From Metarhizobium sp039808465 (lineage in GTDB: Bacteria > Pseudomonadota > Alphaproteobacteria > Rhizobiales > Rhizobiaceae), in NCBI GenBank assembly GCA_039808465.1, contig JBDHTA010000031.1:1-30488 (forward strand): a stretch of DNA of 30,488 nucleotides, given 5' to 3'. The translations under genes were made by a program, and so were the position numbers. Positions 1-7,159 of this stretch are shown here, piece by piece (the stretch's first letter is position 1; the number at the start of each line of letters is the position of its first letter). The notes beneath the pieces are model-generated. The model made no database searches. It was not told the origin of the DNA and saw nothing but the letters and a program-made list of their open reading frames with translations.

Positions 1-446
1 AGGCGGTAATGCGTGGCGATCGCCCCGCCCTTGTCCTCCACCAGCACGCCCTCGATCTTCGAAAGATGCCGCGCCAGATCGAGCTTCAGCGCCGAAAAGG
101 CTGGTGGCACCGGCGGCGCGATCATCGTGCCGTCGCCAAGGCGCATTTCCGCGCCATGCAGCCCCGCCACCGGAAAGCGGTAGGGCGCAAACAGCCCGTC
201 GGCATAGCTGAGCGCCCGCCCCGTCACCAGCGCCAGCGCGCCATCCAGCCGCGCCGAAAGGCCATGCAGCCCGGCGGGAAGATCCGGCGGCACATGGATC
301 GTGTCCGGGGTGGCGGCGAGATCGATCAGCGTGCCGTCGATATCGAGAAACAGCGCCCAGCCGCCGATCTCGCGATCGACCGCCTCGAAGAACCCGTCCG
401 CCACATCGGGCGCGGCGGCGGGTGACAATGTCAAATCTGCGTCCAT
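1..446 (-). CDS. otsB: Trehalose-phosphatase, N-terminal part (cut by window start)
   Basis: This is the first ~148 residues of a HAD-superfamily phosphatase that would dephosphorylate trehalose 6-phosphate to trehalose in the cytoplasm. HAD motif I is visible at residues 33-40 as FLDIDGTL, with nucleophile D35 and acid/base D37, followed by the ALVTGR segment (motif II region) and the VAGLHGAEMR stretch typical of OtsB. The rest, including the motif III lysine and motif IV aspartates, lies beyond base 1. The ATG at 446 has AAGG directly against it, so a TTG four codons downstream is a possible alternative start. The gene is divergent from the ROK gene with an 84-bp gap. Family recognition is by motif and by the similarity of this segment to OtsB; no otsA is visible here. 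Confidence 0.85.
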   Translation of the reverse strand, partial: MDADLTLSPAAAPDVADGFFEAVDREIGGWALFLDIDGTLIDLAATPDTIHVPPDLPAGLHGLSARLDGALALVTGRALSYADGLFAPYRFPVAGLHGAEMRLGDGTMIAPPVPPAFSALKLDLARHLSKIEGVLVEDKGGAIATHYR

Positions 447-530
447 CCTTGCCGAACTAGGTCAGCCGCCGCCAAGGGCAAGGCATGCGGCGGAACCGGC
501 GGCCGGTTTCACGCGTTTGCGGCAGAACCG

Positions 531-1652
531 ATGACATTCGAAACACTGGGGATGCGAATGCCAAAAGCCAAAGCCAGACGGACGGAAGACATCACGGCGC
601 CGCTCATCCACGGCGGCGAGGAATTGCCCGCCGTCATCGTCGACAGCTACAATCTGGAAATCCGCGGCAAGGACGGCTTCATCGGCGACCGCGCCTGCAA
701 GGCCGCCTTTCTCGATGGCGTCGAGGACTGGCGCAAGCGCGTGCGCAAATGCGGCAGCGATCCGCTGGGGAGCACCGCGACCCGCGAGTTCTCCAAGAAG
801 GAGATGGACGCCGTCTTCAAGGGCGACGATCCCCTGGCAACGGCGCTGATCATGGGCGCCATCGAGGATTTCGCCCGCGCCTTCACCGAGGTCGTGCTGC
901 GCTTCATGCAGGAAGACCAGTGGAAGAAGACCGAGCGCATCGCCATCGGCGGCGGCTTCAAGCAGAGCGGCATCGGCGAGCTTGCCATTGCCCGCGCCCA
1001 GCTTCTGCTCTGGGCCGAGGGATGCCGCACGCAGCTCGTGCCCATCCGCCAGCATTCCGACGATGCGGGCCTGATCGGCGCGGTGCACCTGATGCCCGCC
1101 TGGATGCTCAAGGGGCACGATGCCATCGTCGCCGTCGATATCGGCGGCACCAATATCCGCGCCGGTATCGTCGAGTGGAAGCACAAGGACAAGGGCGATT
1201 TCTCGCATGCGAAAGTGTGGAAATCCGAGATCTGGCGTCACGCCGACGACGATCCGCGCCGCAGCGCCGCCGTCGAACGTCTGGCGGAGATGATCGGCGA
1301 ACTCGTCGCCAAGGCGGAAAAGGCGAAGATGACGCCCGCGCCCGTGATCGGCATCGCCTGCCCCGGCATCATCGATGCCGACGGCTCCATCCTGCGCGGC
1401 GGCCAGAACCTGCCGGGCGGCAACTGGGAAAGCGAGCATTTCAATCTGGCCGAAGCCTTGGCGAAAGTAATCCCCGCCATCGACGGCCACGAGACCTTCA
1501 TCATCATGCACAATGACGCCGTGGTGCAGGGTCTGTCGCAGGTTCCCTTCATGCAGGATGTGGAAAACTGGGCGGTGCTGACCATCGGCACCGGTCTCGG
1601 CAACGCCCATTTCCGCAATCGCGGGACGGAGAAAAAGACGGAAAAGAAATAA
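531..1652 (+). CDS. ROK-family sugar-kinase-like protein, apparently circularly permuted
   Basis: The protein has 373 residues. The C-terminal half carries the start of a ROK fold: the phosphate loop VAVDIGGTNIRAGIVE (D203), GIACPGIIDADG near 274, HNDAVVQG near 327, and TIGTGLGNAHF near 351, after which it ends. The N-terminal half has what is normally the end of a ROK protein: GD-x-x-A before a helix, RIAIGGG at 136-142, and DDAGLIGAVHLMP near 183-194. The order of the halves is therefore swapped relative to glucokinase and NagK. The zinc motif CxCGxxGCxE of ROK proteins is not seen. Activity and substrate cannot be assigned. The first ATG is at 531; the ATG at 558 has GGGG six bases upstream and may be the true start (364 aa). 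Confidence 0.8.
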   Translation: MTFETLGMRMPKAKARRTEDITAPLIHGGEELPAVIVDSYNLEIRGKDGFIGDRACKAAFLDGVEDWRKRVRKCGSDPLGSTATREFSKKEMDAVFKGDDPLATALIMGAIEDFARAFTEVVLRFMQEDQWKKTERIAIGGGFKQSGIGELAIARAQLLLWAEGCRTQLVPIRQHSDDAGLIGAVHLMPAWMLKGHDAIVAVDIGGTNIRAGIVEWKHKDKGDFSHAKVWKSEIWRHADDDPRRSAAVERLAEMIGELVAKAEKAKMTPAPVIGIACPGIIDADGSILRGGQNLPGGNWESEHFNLAEALAKVIPAIDGHETFIIMHNDAVVQGLSQVPFMQDVENWAVLTIGTGLGNAHFRNRGTEKKTEKK

Positions 1653-1721
1653 GCCCGCTTCCGCGAAACCTGCCGGGCGCATACACTTGCCCGGAGGATA
1701 ACCGGTCAGGGAGAACGAGGC

Positions 1722-2303
1722 ATGCCATCAGGCTTTGCGGACATGACATGGCTGAACCCGCCCCCCATGGCGAAAGAGGAAAGCGGCAAGCTATCGCTGT
1801 GCACCGGCCTGCATACGGATTTCTGGCAGAACACCTATTACGGCTTCGAGCATGACAGCGGCCATTTCCTGCACCGCGAGCATCAGGGCGACTTCACCAT
1901 GGAAGTCCGCTTCACCGGCGCTTACGAAACCCTTTACGATCAGGCAGGGCTGATGATCCGCCACGACGCGCATCACTGGATGAAATGCGGCATCGAGCAT
2001 AGCGACGGCCATCCGCAATTGAGCGTCGTCGTCACCAACAGGCATTCCGACTGGTCGGCGATCCGGCTGAGCGTTCCCGCGCAGGACATGTCGCTCAGGG
2101 TAACCCGCCTGTTCGACGCGCTGTTCATCCAGTATCGCGAAGCCGGGCAGGACGAGTGGAAGATGGCGCGGCTGGCCTTCTTCCCGCCGGAATTCGAGCG
2201 GCTTCAGGCGGGCATCATGGCCTGCTCGCCGCAGCGCGAGGGTTTTGAGGCCAGCTTTTCGGATTTCAGCATCGGCGATCCGCTCTCCCGCGATATCCAT
2301 TGA
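1722..2303 (+). CDS. DUF1349 (concanavalin-like) family protein
   Basis: This 193-residue cytoplasmic protein matches the DUF1349 family, a beta-sandwich related to concanavalin-type lectin/glucanase folds; its biochemical role is not established. Recognisable segments are FWQNTYYGFEHDSGHF near the N-terminus, a strand pair DFTMEVRFTG, the family hallmark YDQAGLMIR followed by WMKCGIEHSDG, and a C-terminal AGIMACSPQREGFEASF strand. No signal peptide is present. A GGGAGAACGAGG stretch precedes the ATG at 1722. The gene lies 69 bp after the ROK gene on the same strand and could be co-transcribed with it. It is convergent with csaA (22-bp gap). Confidence 0.85.
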   Translation: MPSGFADMTWLNPPPMAKEESGKLSLCTGLHTDFWQNTYYGFEHDSGHFLHREHQGDFTMEVRFTGAYETLYDQAGLMIRHDAHHWMKCGIEHSDGHPQLSVVVTNRHSDWSAIRLSVPAQDMSLRVTRLFDALFIQYREAGQDEWKMARLAFFPPEFERLQAGIMACSPQREGFEASFSDFSIGDPLSRDIH

Positions 2304-2310
2304 TCGCGGG
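2287..2310. terminator. Candidate hairpin between convergent genes
   Basis: Perfect 8-bp inverted repeat CCCGCGAT / ATCGCGGG with an 8-base loop that includes the TGA stop of the DUF1349 gene. No T-run follows on either side, so intrinsic termination is only possible, not shown. Confidence 0.35.
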
Positions 2311-2325
2311 AAGAAGCGCGGCCGC

Positions 2326-2667
2326 TCACATCAGCTTCTTGCCGTTCGGCACCGGCTTGTCGACGGCGGCGAGCACGATGGCGCCGTTTTCGTCCTCGAA
2401 GCCGAGGGTCAGCACTTCCGAGCGCATCGGGCCGATCTGGCGCGGCGGAAAATTGACGACGCCCAGCACCTGCCGCCCGACCAGCTCCTCCGGCGTGTAA
2501 TGCACGGTGATCTGCGCCGAGGATTTGCGCACGCCGATCTCGGGCCCGAAATCGATCAGCATGCGGATGGCGGGCTTGCGCGCTTCCGGAAAGGGCGCGG
2601 CCTCGACGATGGTTCCGACGCGGATATCGACACGCTCGAAATCGGCATAGGTAATCTGTTCGGACAT
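2326..2667 (-). CDS. csaA: CsaA-type tRNA-binding protein
   Basis: A 113-residue single-domain protein of the EMAPII/MetRS-C OB-fold (tRNA-binding domain) family, usual length ~110. Diagnostic segments are FERVDIRVGTIVEAAPFPEA, the central FGPEIGVRKSSAQIT, GRQVLGVVNFPPRQIGP and the C-terminal PVPNGKKLM. Bacillus CsaA binds tRNA and has been described as a secretion-related chaperone; whether the alphaproteobacterial form does so is unknown. The start ATG at 2667 has only a weak GGAA upstream. It follows proC on the same strand after a 110-bp gap, so it may have its own promoter. Confidence 0.9.
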   Translation of the reverse strand: MSEQITYADFERVDIRVGTIVEAAPFPEARKPAIRMLIDFGPEIGVRKSSAQITVHYTPEELVGRQVLGVVNFPPRQIGPMRSEVLTLGFEDENGAIVLAAVDKPVPNGKKLM

Positions 2668-2777
2668 GGATGAAATTCCGTTGGTTGTCGAAGATCAGGG
2701 CACGGAGCCGCTTCAAGCAGATCCGCGCCGCGAAATCTTGTCATTCCCTGCCTGCTTTTATGCAATTCCGGGAAGGT

Positions 2778-3593
2778 TTACCCGGCCAGTTCCCCGGCGC
2801 GGCGGCGGGCCGCCTCCAGCGCCGTGTCGAACAGCGGCTGCATGCCGTCGTCCGCCATCAACACCGAAAGGGCTGCGGCGGTGGTGCCGCCCGGCGAGGT
2901 GACGTTCTGGCGCAGGCGCGAAGCGTCGTCTGGGGACTGGTGCAGGAGTTCACCAGCCCCCGAGACAGTTTCCCGTGCAAGCCGCATGGCGAGGTCCGCC
3001 GGCAGACCGAGTTTTCGGCCTGCTTCCGCCATGCACTCGACGAGATAAAACACATAGGCCGGGCCGCTGCCCGACAGCGCGGTCACGGCATCGATATCGG
3101 CTTCGCTGCCGACCCATTCCACCGGGCCGCTGACCTTGAGAAGATCGTGAACCGCAGCCTTCTGCGCCGCGCTGACGGCGGCATTGGCGAAGGCGCCGGT
3201 AACGCCGCGCCCGATCATCGCGGGCGTGTTCGGCATGGCGCGCACCATCGCCGCCTGGCCCAGATGGCTTTCGAGGAAAGCGAGCGTCTTGCCCGCCGCG
3301 ACCGACACCACCACCGTCTGCGGCCCGACCAGCGATTTCAGGGGCGGCAGCACCGCCTCCATGATCTGCGGCTTGACGGCAAGGAACAGCACATCGGCGA
3401 CAGCGCCCTGCGGGGCCGCCGCCGCATGGCGCGCGCCCGCATCGGCAATCGCGGCGCGCATGGCCTCCGATGGGCCGGGATCGATGACGAGAACCGAAGA
3501 GCCGGGAACGCCGTTGCGCAGCCATCCCGACAGCATGGCGCCGCCCATATTCCCCGCGCCGACCAGCGCGATGGTCCTGTTATCTGCCGCCAT
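2778..3593 (-). CDS. proC: Pyrroline-5-carboxylate reductase
   Basis: Catalyses NAD(P)H-dependent reduction of 1-pyrroline-5-carboxylate to L-proline, the last step of proline synthesis. The 271-residue length fits the family. The N-terminal Rossmann motif GAGNMGGAMLSGW (G12, G14, G17) binds the cofactor; VRAMPNTPAMIGRG and the C-terminal signature TALSGSGPAYVFYLVE and VTSPGGTTAAALSVL are all present. The open frame continues upstream, but the ATG at 3593 gives the canonical N-terminus MAADNRTIALVGAG. It starts 5 bp after the stop of the YbjN-domain gene, and a GGGAGG lies inside the 3' end of that gene, which suggests one transcript and translational coupling. Confidence 0.95.
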   Translation of the reverse strand: MAADNRTIALVGAGNMGGAMLSGWLRNGVPGSSVLVIDPGPSEAMRAAIADAGARHAAAAPQGAVADVLFLAVKPQIMEAVLPPLKSLVGPQTVVVSVAAGKTLAFLESHLGQAAMVRAMPNTPAMIGRGVTGAFANAAVSAAQKAAVHDLLKVSGPVEWVGSEADIDAVTALSGSGPAYVFYLVECMAEAGRKLGLPADLAMRLARETVSGAGELLHQSPDDASRLRQNVTSPGGTTAAALSVLMADDGMQPLFDTALEAARRRAGELAG

Positions 3594-3598
3594 GACGC

Positions 3599-4099
3599 TT
3601 ATGCCTCCCCGACCGTTTCGAACAGCACGGCGGCCAGCGCGCTCTTTGCGTCCATGCCGGACCAGACGACGAACTGGAACGCCTGATAATAGGCTTCGCA
3701 GGTTTCGGCGGCGCTGGAAAGCAGCCGCTCGACCTGCTGGTTGTTGGGCTCGGCCCCGCCGCACAGGAGCAGCGACTGGCGGAAGATCACCGCCTCCTCG
3801 CCGAGCCACAGGTCGAAATGCCCCATGAGAATCTGGCCGTTGACCTGCGACAGCAGGCGGATCACCTCGTTGACGCGGTTTTCCGGCACGCGCAGGTCGA
3901 AGGCGCAGGCGACATGCAGCGCCTCGCATTCCTCCATCCACGAGAAGGAAACGTGATAATCCGCCCAGCTTCCGCGCACCGTCATGGCGATTTCGTCCTC
4001 GCCGGACCGCTCGAAGCTCCAGTCGTTGTTGGAAGCGACGAACTCGATCATGTCGACCGGGTTTGACTGGCGATAGGCTTCCATTTCCATCAGGCTCAT
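3599..4099 (-). CDS. YbjN-domain protein (type III secretion chaperone-like fold)
   Basis: This 166-residue protein matches the YbjN family common in Hyphomicrobiales: an N-terminal EFVASNNDWSFERSGEDE strand-helix, then MTVRGSWADYHVSFSW, the RVNEVIRLLSQVNGQI helix, GHFDLWLGEEAVIFRQSL, and a C-terminal QAFQFVVWSGMDAKSA. The fold resembles type III secretion chaperones, but no secretion genes are nearby and its job is unknown. The longer open frame begins at 4162, but the ATG at 4099 has AAGG seven bases upstream and starts the conserved part. It is the first gene of a probable two-gene unit with proC. Confidence 0.85.
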   Translation of the reverse strand: MSLMEMEAYRQSNPVDMIEFVASNNDWSFERSGEDEIAMTVRGSWADYHVSFSWMEECEALHVACAFDLRVPENRVNEVIRLLSQVNGQILMGHFDLWLGEEAVIFRQSLLLCGGAEPNNQQVERLLSSAAETCEAYYQAFQFVVWSGMDAKSALAAVLFETVGEA

Positions 4100-4205
4100 G
4101 CTGCACCTTCCTGACCGGCGAAAAGGGCACGCCGGGATTTTTCCAAAAACCCGCCAACGCACACGATTTTACCGGGAACTCGATGTCGGACGGCCCGTCC
4201 ACGCA

Positions 4206-4242
4206 GGTCAGGTTACAAGCCGCAACCTGACCGAACCTGACC
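4206..4242. promoter_or_regulatory. Triplicated 9-mer AACCTGACC, possible operator
   Basis: GGTCAGGTT at 4206-4214 faces AACCTGACC at 4224-4232 (perfect 9-bp inverted repeat, 9-base spacer), and a second direct copy follows at 4234-4242, offset by exactly 10 bp from the previous copy. The cluster sits about 107-143 bp upstream of the YbjN-domain gene start. The one-helical-turn spacing is what a multimeric DNA-binding protein would use, but the inverted pair could also form an RNA hairpin. Confidence 0.5.
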
Positions 4243-4449
4243 GGCCCGTTTCGAATCATCATTTAAAATCAGTGTATAACGTCAGAGTCCCGAGACCAGC
4301 CCCCATCGCTGTCTTTTGGGGCGCGGCCTGTGGAAAGGTGCTGCGATTTTGATTCAACCGGTAAGTTTAACCGACTCTGGAAATTGGCTTTTTCGGGCAT
4401 GTCCACAGGCTCGAAAAAATCCTGTATTTTTTGTCAGGGAGCATGTTCC

Positions 4450-4496
4450 GGCATCTCCCCCTCTGCCTGCCGGCATCTCCCCCACAAGGGGGGAGA
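4450..4496. repeat. Palindromic intergenic repeat (CTCCCCC / GGGGGAG type)
   Basis: GGCATCTCCCCCT occurs at 4450-4462 and nearly again as GGCATCTCCCCC at 4472-4483; the second copy pairs with GGGGGAGA at 4489-4496 to form an 8-bp stem. This CT-rich palindrome style is abundant between genes in rhizobial genomes. Only the internal symmetry is seen here; copy number elsewhere cannot be judged. Confidence 0.6.
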
Positions 4497-4551
4497 AAGC
4501 AGGAGGCTTACTTTTCCTTCGAATTTTGAACGCCGAAGGGGCCGCTGGCTC

Positions 4552-4580
4552 AAATCCCTCCCCCTTGTGGGGAGGGATTT
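4552..4580 (-). terminator. 12-bp perfect hairpin after ubiK
   Basis: AAATCCCTCCCC (4552-4563) and GGGGAGGGATTT (4569-4580) pair perfectly around a 5-base loop, 15 bp past the ubiK stop. The arm ends in ATTT on the minus strand, but there is no longer U-run. It could be both a repeat element and the ubiK terminator. Confidence 0.55.
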
Positions 4581-4595
4581 GAGGCGAGGGGTCTT

Positions 4596-4856
4596 TTACT
4601 TGCCCTCGCCCGCAAGCCGCGCTTCCATCGCATCGAGGCGGGCCTTGAGCGCGTCGTTTTCGTCGCGGGCCTTGATCGCCATTTCACGCGCGGCCTCGAA
4701 CTCCTCGCGCTTGACCAGATCCATCTTGTTGAGGAAGCGCTCGACCTGCGCGTTGACGGCGGTTTCCACTTCCCGGCGCACGCCCTGCGCGGCGCCCGCG
4801 GCATCGGTCATCAGCTTGGCGAATTCATCCATGATGCGGTTCGGTCCGGTAGACAT
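4596..4856 (-). CDS. ubiK: UbiK/BMFP accessory factor for ubiquinone synthesis
   Basis: An 86-residue protein of the BMFP (UbiK) family. In enterobacteria UbiK helps the aerobic ubiquinone-synthesis enzymes. It has the family layout: N-terminal amphipathic helix RIMDEFAKLMTDAAGAAQ, then EVETAVNAQVERFLNKMD, LVKREEFEAAREMA, and a C-terminal coiled coil ENDALKARLDAMEARLA. The ATG at 4856 has AAGGAG six bases upstream, so the longer open frame reaching 5015 is rejected. The gene is divergent from lgt. Confidence 0.9.
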   Translation of the reverse strand: MSTGPNRIMDEFAKLMTDAAGAAQGVRREVETAVNAQVERFLNKMDLVKREEFEAAREMAIKARDENDALKARLDAMEARLAGEGK

Positions 4857-4880
4857 GACGGGCTCCTTGTGACTGGTCAT

Positions 4881-4898
4881 TGCCTGCCGCGGCAGGCA
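4881..4898. promoter_or_regulatory. Perfect 18-bp palindrome in the ubiK 5' region
   Basis: TGCCTGCCGCGGCAGGCA is fully self-complementary. It lies 25-42 bp upstream of the ubiK ATG, just downstream of a putative ubiK promoter, so it could be an operator or a 5'-UTR hairpin. Confidence 0.45.
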
Positions 4899-4907
4899 TC
4901 TGGAATG

Positions 4908-4936
4908 CAGGTAGGGTGTGGATAGTAAGGATGCAA
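4908..4936 (-). promoter_or_regulatory. Putative sigma-70 promoter of ubiK
   Basis: On the minus strand TTGCAT (4936-4931), a 17-bp spacer and TACCTG (4913-4908). Transcription would begin near 4901, just before the 18-bp palindrome. Prediction by eye only. Confidence 0.35.
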
Positions 4937-4989
4937 GGAGAATCCTCGGCCCTTCGCCGCCCGTGGCCCGCCCTGCGGCAAGATTCGTC

Positions 4990-5018
4990 TTGACCCCCCG
5001 GGATTCGAACGCCATCTT
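4990..5018 (+). promoter_or_regulatory. Putative sigma-70 promoter of lgt
   Basis: TTGACC (4990-4995), 17-bp spacer, CATCTT (5013-5018); predicted start near 5025, about 20 bp before the GTG of lgt. Confidence 0.45.
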
Positions 5019-5044
5019 CCGCCCGACGAAACGGAAGACCGCCA

Positions 5045-5875
5045 GTGCTGCTTGCCCCCAACCTCTTGTCGATCCTGCCCTTTCCCGACATCGATCCGGT
5101 GGCGGTCCGCCTTGGGCCGGTCGCGGTGCACTGGTACGGCCTGGCCTATGTGGCGGGCATTCTCCTCGGCTGGCATTACGCCCGGCGGCTGGCGATGAAG
5201 CCTTCGCTCTGGCGCAACGATGCCTCTCCCGTCACCCCCGCCCATCTCGACGATTTCCTGCTCTGGGCGGCGGGCGGCATCATTCTCGGCGGGCGCATCG
5301 GCTACATCCTGTTCTACGATCTCGACGCGGTGCTGGCCGAGCCGCTGCGCGCCATCCAGATCTGGAACGGCGGCATGTCCTTCCATGGCGGGTTGATCGG
5401 CACGACGCTGGCGATGGTCCTGTTTGCCCGCCGCCATGCCATCCCGATGTGGAGCCTGTTCGATATCGTCGCGGCGGTGGCGCCGATCGGCCTGTTCCTC
5501 GGCCGCATCGCCAATTTCATCAATGGCGAACTCTGGGGGCGGCTGTCCGATGCTCCCTGGGCGGTGATCTTTCCCGATGGCGGCCCCTTCGCCCGCCATC
5601 CGAGCCAGCTTTACGAGGCGGCGATGGAAGGCCTGCTGCTGTTTGCGCTGCTGCAAGTCATGATCCACAGGGCGGGCGCGCTGAAGCATCCCGGCATGGT
5701 CTGCGGCATCTTCGTCGCCGGTTATGCGGTGGCGCGCATCGTCAACGAATTTTTCCGCGAACCGGACGCGCAGATCGGCTATCTTGCGGGAGGCTGGCTG
5801 ACGATGGGCATGGTGCTGTCGGTGCCGATGTTCATCGCCGGTCTTGCCGTGGCGCTGCGCGCCCGCCGCGCCTGA
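5045..5875 (+). CDS. lgt: Prolipoprotein diacylglyceryl transferase
   Basis: Integral inner-membrane enzyme that moves a diacylglyceryl group from phosphatidylglycerol to the lipobox cysteine of prolipoproteins. The 276-residue length and seven or so hydrophobic segments fit. The HGGLIG motif (H114) and the Lgt signature GRIANFINGELWGR (from G153) are intact, as are the N-terminal HWYGLAYVAGI and RHPSQLYEA. A GTG start at 5045 has GGAAG eight bases upstream and gives the expected LLPFPDIDP-like N-terminus. It heads a forward cluster with midA, pgeF and an M24 gene. A lipoprotein substrate is encoded downstream at 9264. Confidence 0.96.
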   Translation: MLLAPNLLSILPFPDIDPVAVRLGPVAVHWYGLAYVAGILLGWHYARRLAMKPSLWRNDASPVTPAHLDDFLLWAAGGIILGGRIGYILFYDLDAVLAEPLRAIQIWNGGMSFHGGLIGTTLAMVLFARRHAIPMWSLFDIVAAVAPIGLFLGRIANFINGELWGRLSDAPWAVIFPDGGPFARHPSQLYEAAMEGLLLFALLQVMIHRAGALKHPGMVCGIFVAGYAVARIVNEFFREPDAQIGYLAGGWLTMGMVLSVPMFIAGLAVALRARRA

Positions 5876-5910
5876 TCCTTTCCCTTGCGACCAGACAGAG
5901 GCATCGCACC

Positions 5911-7023
5911 GTGACGACGCAACTTGGCGAAACCATCAAATCCCTGATCCGCGCCCACGGGCCGATCAGCGTGACGGATTACTTCGCCCTCTGCCTCGCC
6001 CATCCGCAATACGGCTATTACCGCAGCCGCGAGCCCTTCGGCGAAGGCGGCGATTTCATCACCGCGCCCGAGGTCAGCCAGTTGTTCGGCGAAATGGTCG
6101 GGGTGTTTCTGGTGCATGCCTGGCAGCGGCACGAATCCCCCGGCAATGTGCGGCTGGTGGAAATCGGCCCCGGGCGCGGCACGATGATGGCCGACATGCT
6201 GCGCGTCATCGAGCGGCTCTCGCCGGAGCTATACGCCGGAATGAGCGTGCACATGGTCGAGACCAGCCCGCGCCTGCGCGAGATACAGGCCGGAACGCTC
6301 GCCTCCCATGCGCAAAAGATCGTCTGGCACGATTCCTTCGACGAGGTGCCCTCCGGCTTCTTCCTGCTCGCCGCCAACGAATTGTTCGACGCCATACCGC
6401 TCAGGCAATTCGTCAAGACGCCGACCGGTTTTCGCGAGCGCATGGTCGGGCTCGACGCCGATGACGAGCTGACCTTCGCCGCCGGTGTGGCCGGGCTCGA
6501 TCCGGCGCTGCTGCCCGGCACGCCCGCCGCCCTGCCCGATGGCACGATCTTCGAGATCGCGCCCGCCCGCGAGGCGGTGATGAGCACCATCTGCGCCCGC
6601 TTGCAGGAAGTCGGCGGCTCCGCCGTCATCATCGATTACGGCTATAACGTCACCGCCTATGGCGACACGCTGCAAGCCGTGCGCCGCCATGAATTCGACC
6701 CGCCGCTCGCCCATCCCGGCGAAGCCGACCTGACCAGCCATGTCGATTTCGACCGCCTGAGCCGCACGGCCGCCGCCAGCGGCGTCGAGGTCAACGGATT
6801 GATGCATCAGGGCGATTTCCTGCGCGGGCTCGGCATTTTCGAACGCGCCAACGCGCTGTCCAAGGGCAAGGACGCCCCCACGCAAAACGAGATCCGCGTC
6901 GCCGTCGAACGCCTGGCGGGCGAAGGCCCCGGCAAGATGGGCGAGCTTTTCAAGGTGCTGCTGATCTCGCATCCGGCAATCAACCTCGCGGGCCCGCGTG
7001 TCCAGTATGACGCGAACCGTTGA
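5911..7023 (+). CDS. midA: MidA/NDUFAF7-family SAM-dependent methyltransferase
   Basis: A 370-residue class I methyltransferase. The mitochondrial homologue NDUFAF7 methylates an arginine of complex I subunit NDUFS2, so a role in complex I assembly is plausible but inferred. Seen here: the N-terminal family block ISVTDYFALCLAHPQYGYY, EGGDFITAPEVSQLFGEM, the SAM-binding loop EIGPGRGT (G86, G88, G90), AANELFDAIP, IIDYGY, and HVDFDRL with a C-terminal MGELFKVLLISHP. The GTG at 5911 has AGAGG upstream and gives the usual N-terminus; the open frame running back to 4918 is antisense/off-frame to lgt and is not coding. It begins 35 bp after lgt. Confidence 0.9.
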   Translation: MTTQLGETIKSLIRAHGPISVTDYFALCLAHPQYGYYRSREPFGEGGDFITAPEVSQLFGEMVGVFLVHAWQRHESPGNVRLVEIGPGRGTMMADMLRVIERLSPELYAGMSVHMVETSPRLREIQAGTLASHAQKIVWHDSFDEVPSGFFLLAANELFDAIPLRQFVKTPTGFRERMVGLDADDELTFAAGVAGLDPALLPGTPAALPDGTIFEIAPAREAVMSTICARLQEVGGSAVIIDYGYNVTAYGDTLQAVRRHEFDPPLAHPGEADLTSHVDFDRLSRTAAASGVEVNGLMHQGDFLRGLGIFERANALSKGKDAPTQNEIRVAVERLAGEGPGKMGELFKVLLISHPAINLAGPRVQYDANR

Positions 7024-7046
7024 CCGCAACGGCACGCCTGCGGCGA

Positions 7047-7075
7047 TTGACAGGCGGGCGGCGCGTGGGTCAAGC
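7047..7075 (+). promoter_or_regulatory. Possible promoter before pgeF
   Basis: A consensus -35 TTGACA (7047-7052) with TCAAGC 17 bp downstream. The -10 is poor. The -35 overlaps a 6-bp inverted repeat CGCCTG / CAGGCG that could end the lgt-midA transcript. Confidence 0.3.
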
Positions 7076-7159
7076 TGCGGGAAATGATAAGCCGGAGAGA
7101 TGATTTGCATCGACATCCCATGGATGAGCGCGCCGCGGCAACCACCGGAGACCAGCGCC

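Larger units (their letters stand above)
4100..4595. other. 496-bp intergenic region with repeats
   Basis: No convincing gene is present between the YbjN-domain gene and ubiK. It holds the AACCTGACC cluster (4206-4242), a T/A-flanked inverted repeat TTTTTCGGGC / GCTCGAAAAA (4389-4398 and 4409-4418, one mismatch), and two CT-rich palindromes at 4476-4496 and 4552-4580. The A+T content between 4243 and 4440 is visibly higher than in the surrounding genes, consistent with promoter DNA or an unannotated small RNA. Confidence 0.6.

Noticed and set aside
462..1682. 406-codon minus-strand open frame opposite the ROK gene
   Set aside because: The plus strand carries clear ROK motifs; the minus translation has none.
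3594..4262. N-terminal extension of proC by over 200 codons
   Set aside because: It overlaps the YbjN-domain gene in another frame; the Rossmann motif begins 12 residues after the ATG at 3593, as in known ProC.
4268..4280. TTATACACT on the minus strand as a DnaA box or origin element
   Set aside because: Only one imperfect match, with no cluster of boxes and no origin-type neighbours.
4389..4418. Inverted repeat TTTTTCGGGC / GCTCGAAAAA as a bidirectional terminator
   Set aside because: The GC core is only a few pairs with a mismatch and no gene ends here, so it is only mentioned within the intergenic entry.
4918..5910. Upstream extension of the midA frame, suggesting a fusion protein
   Set aside because: This stretch is lgt read in another frame. 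Lgt motifs are intact, and a GTG at 5911 with a ribosome site starts midA.
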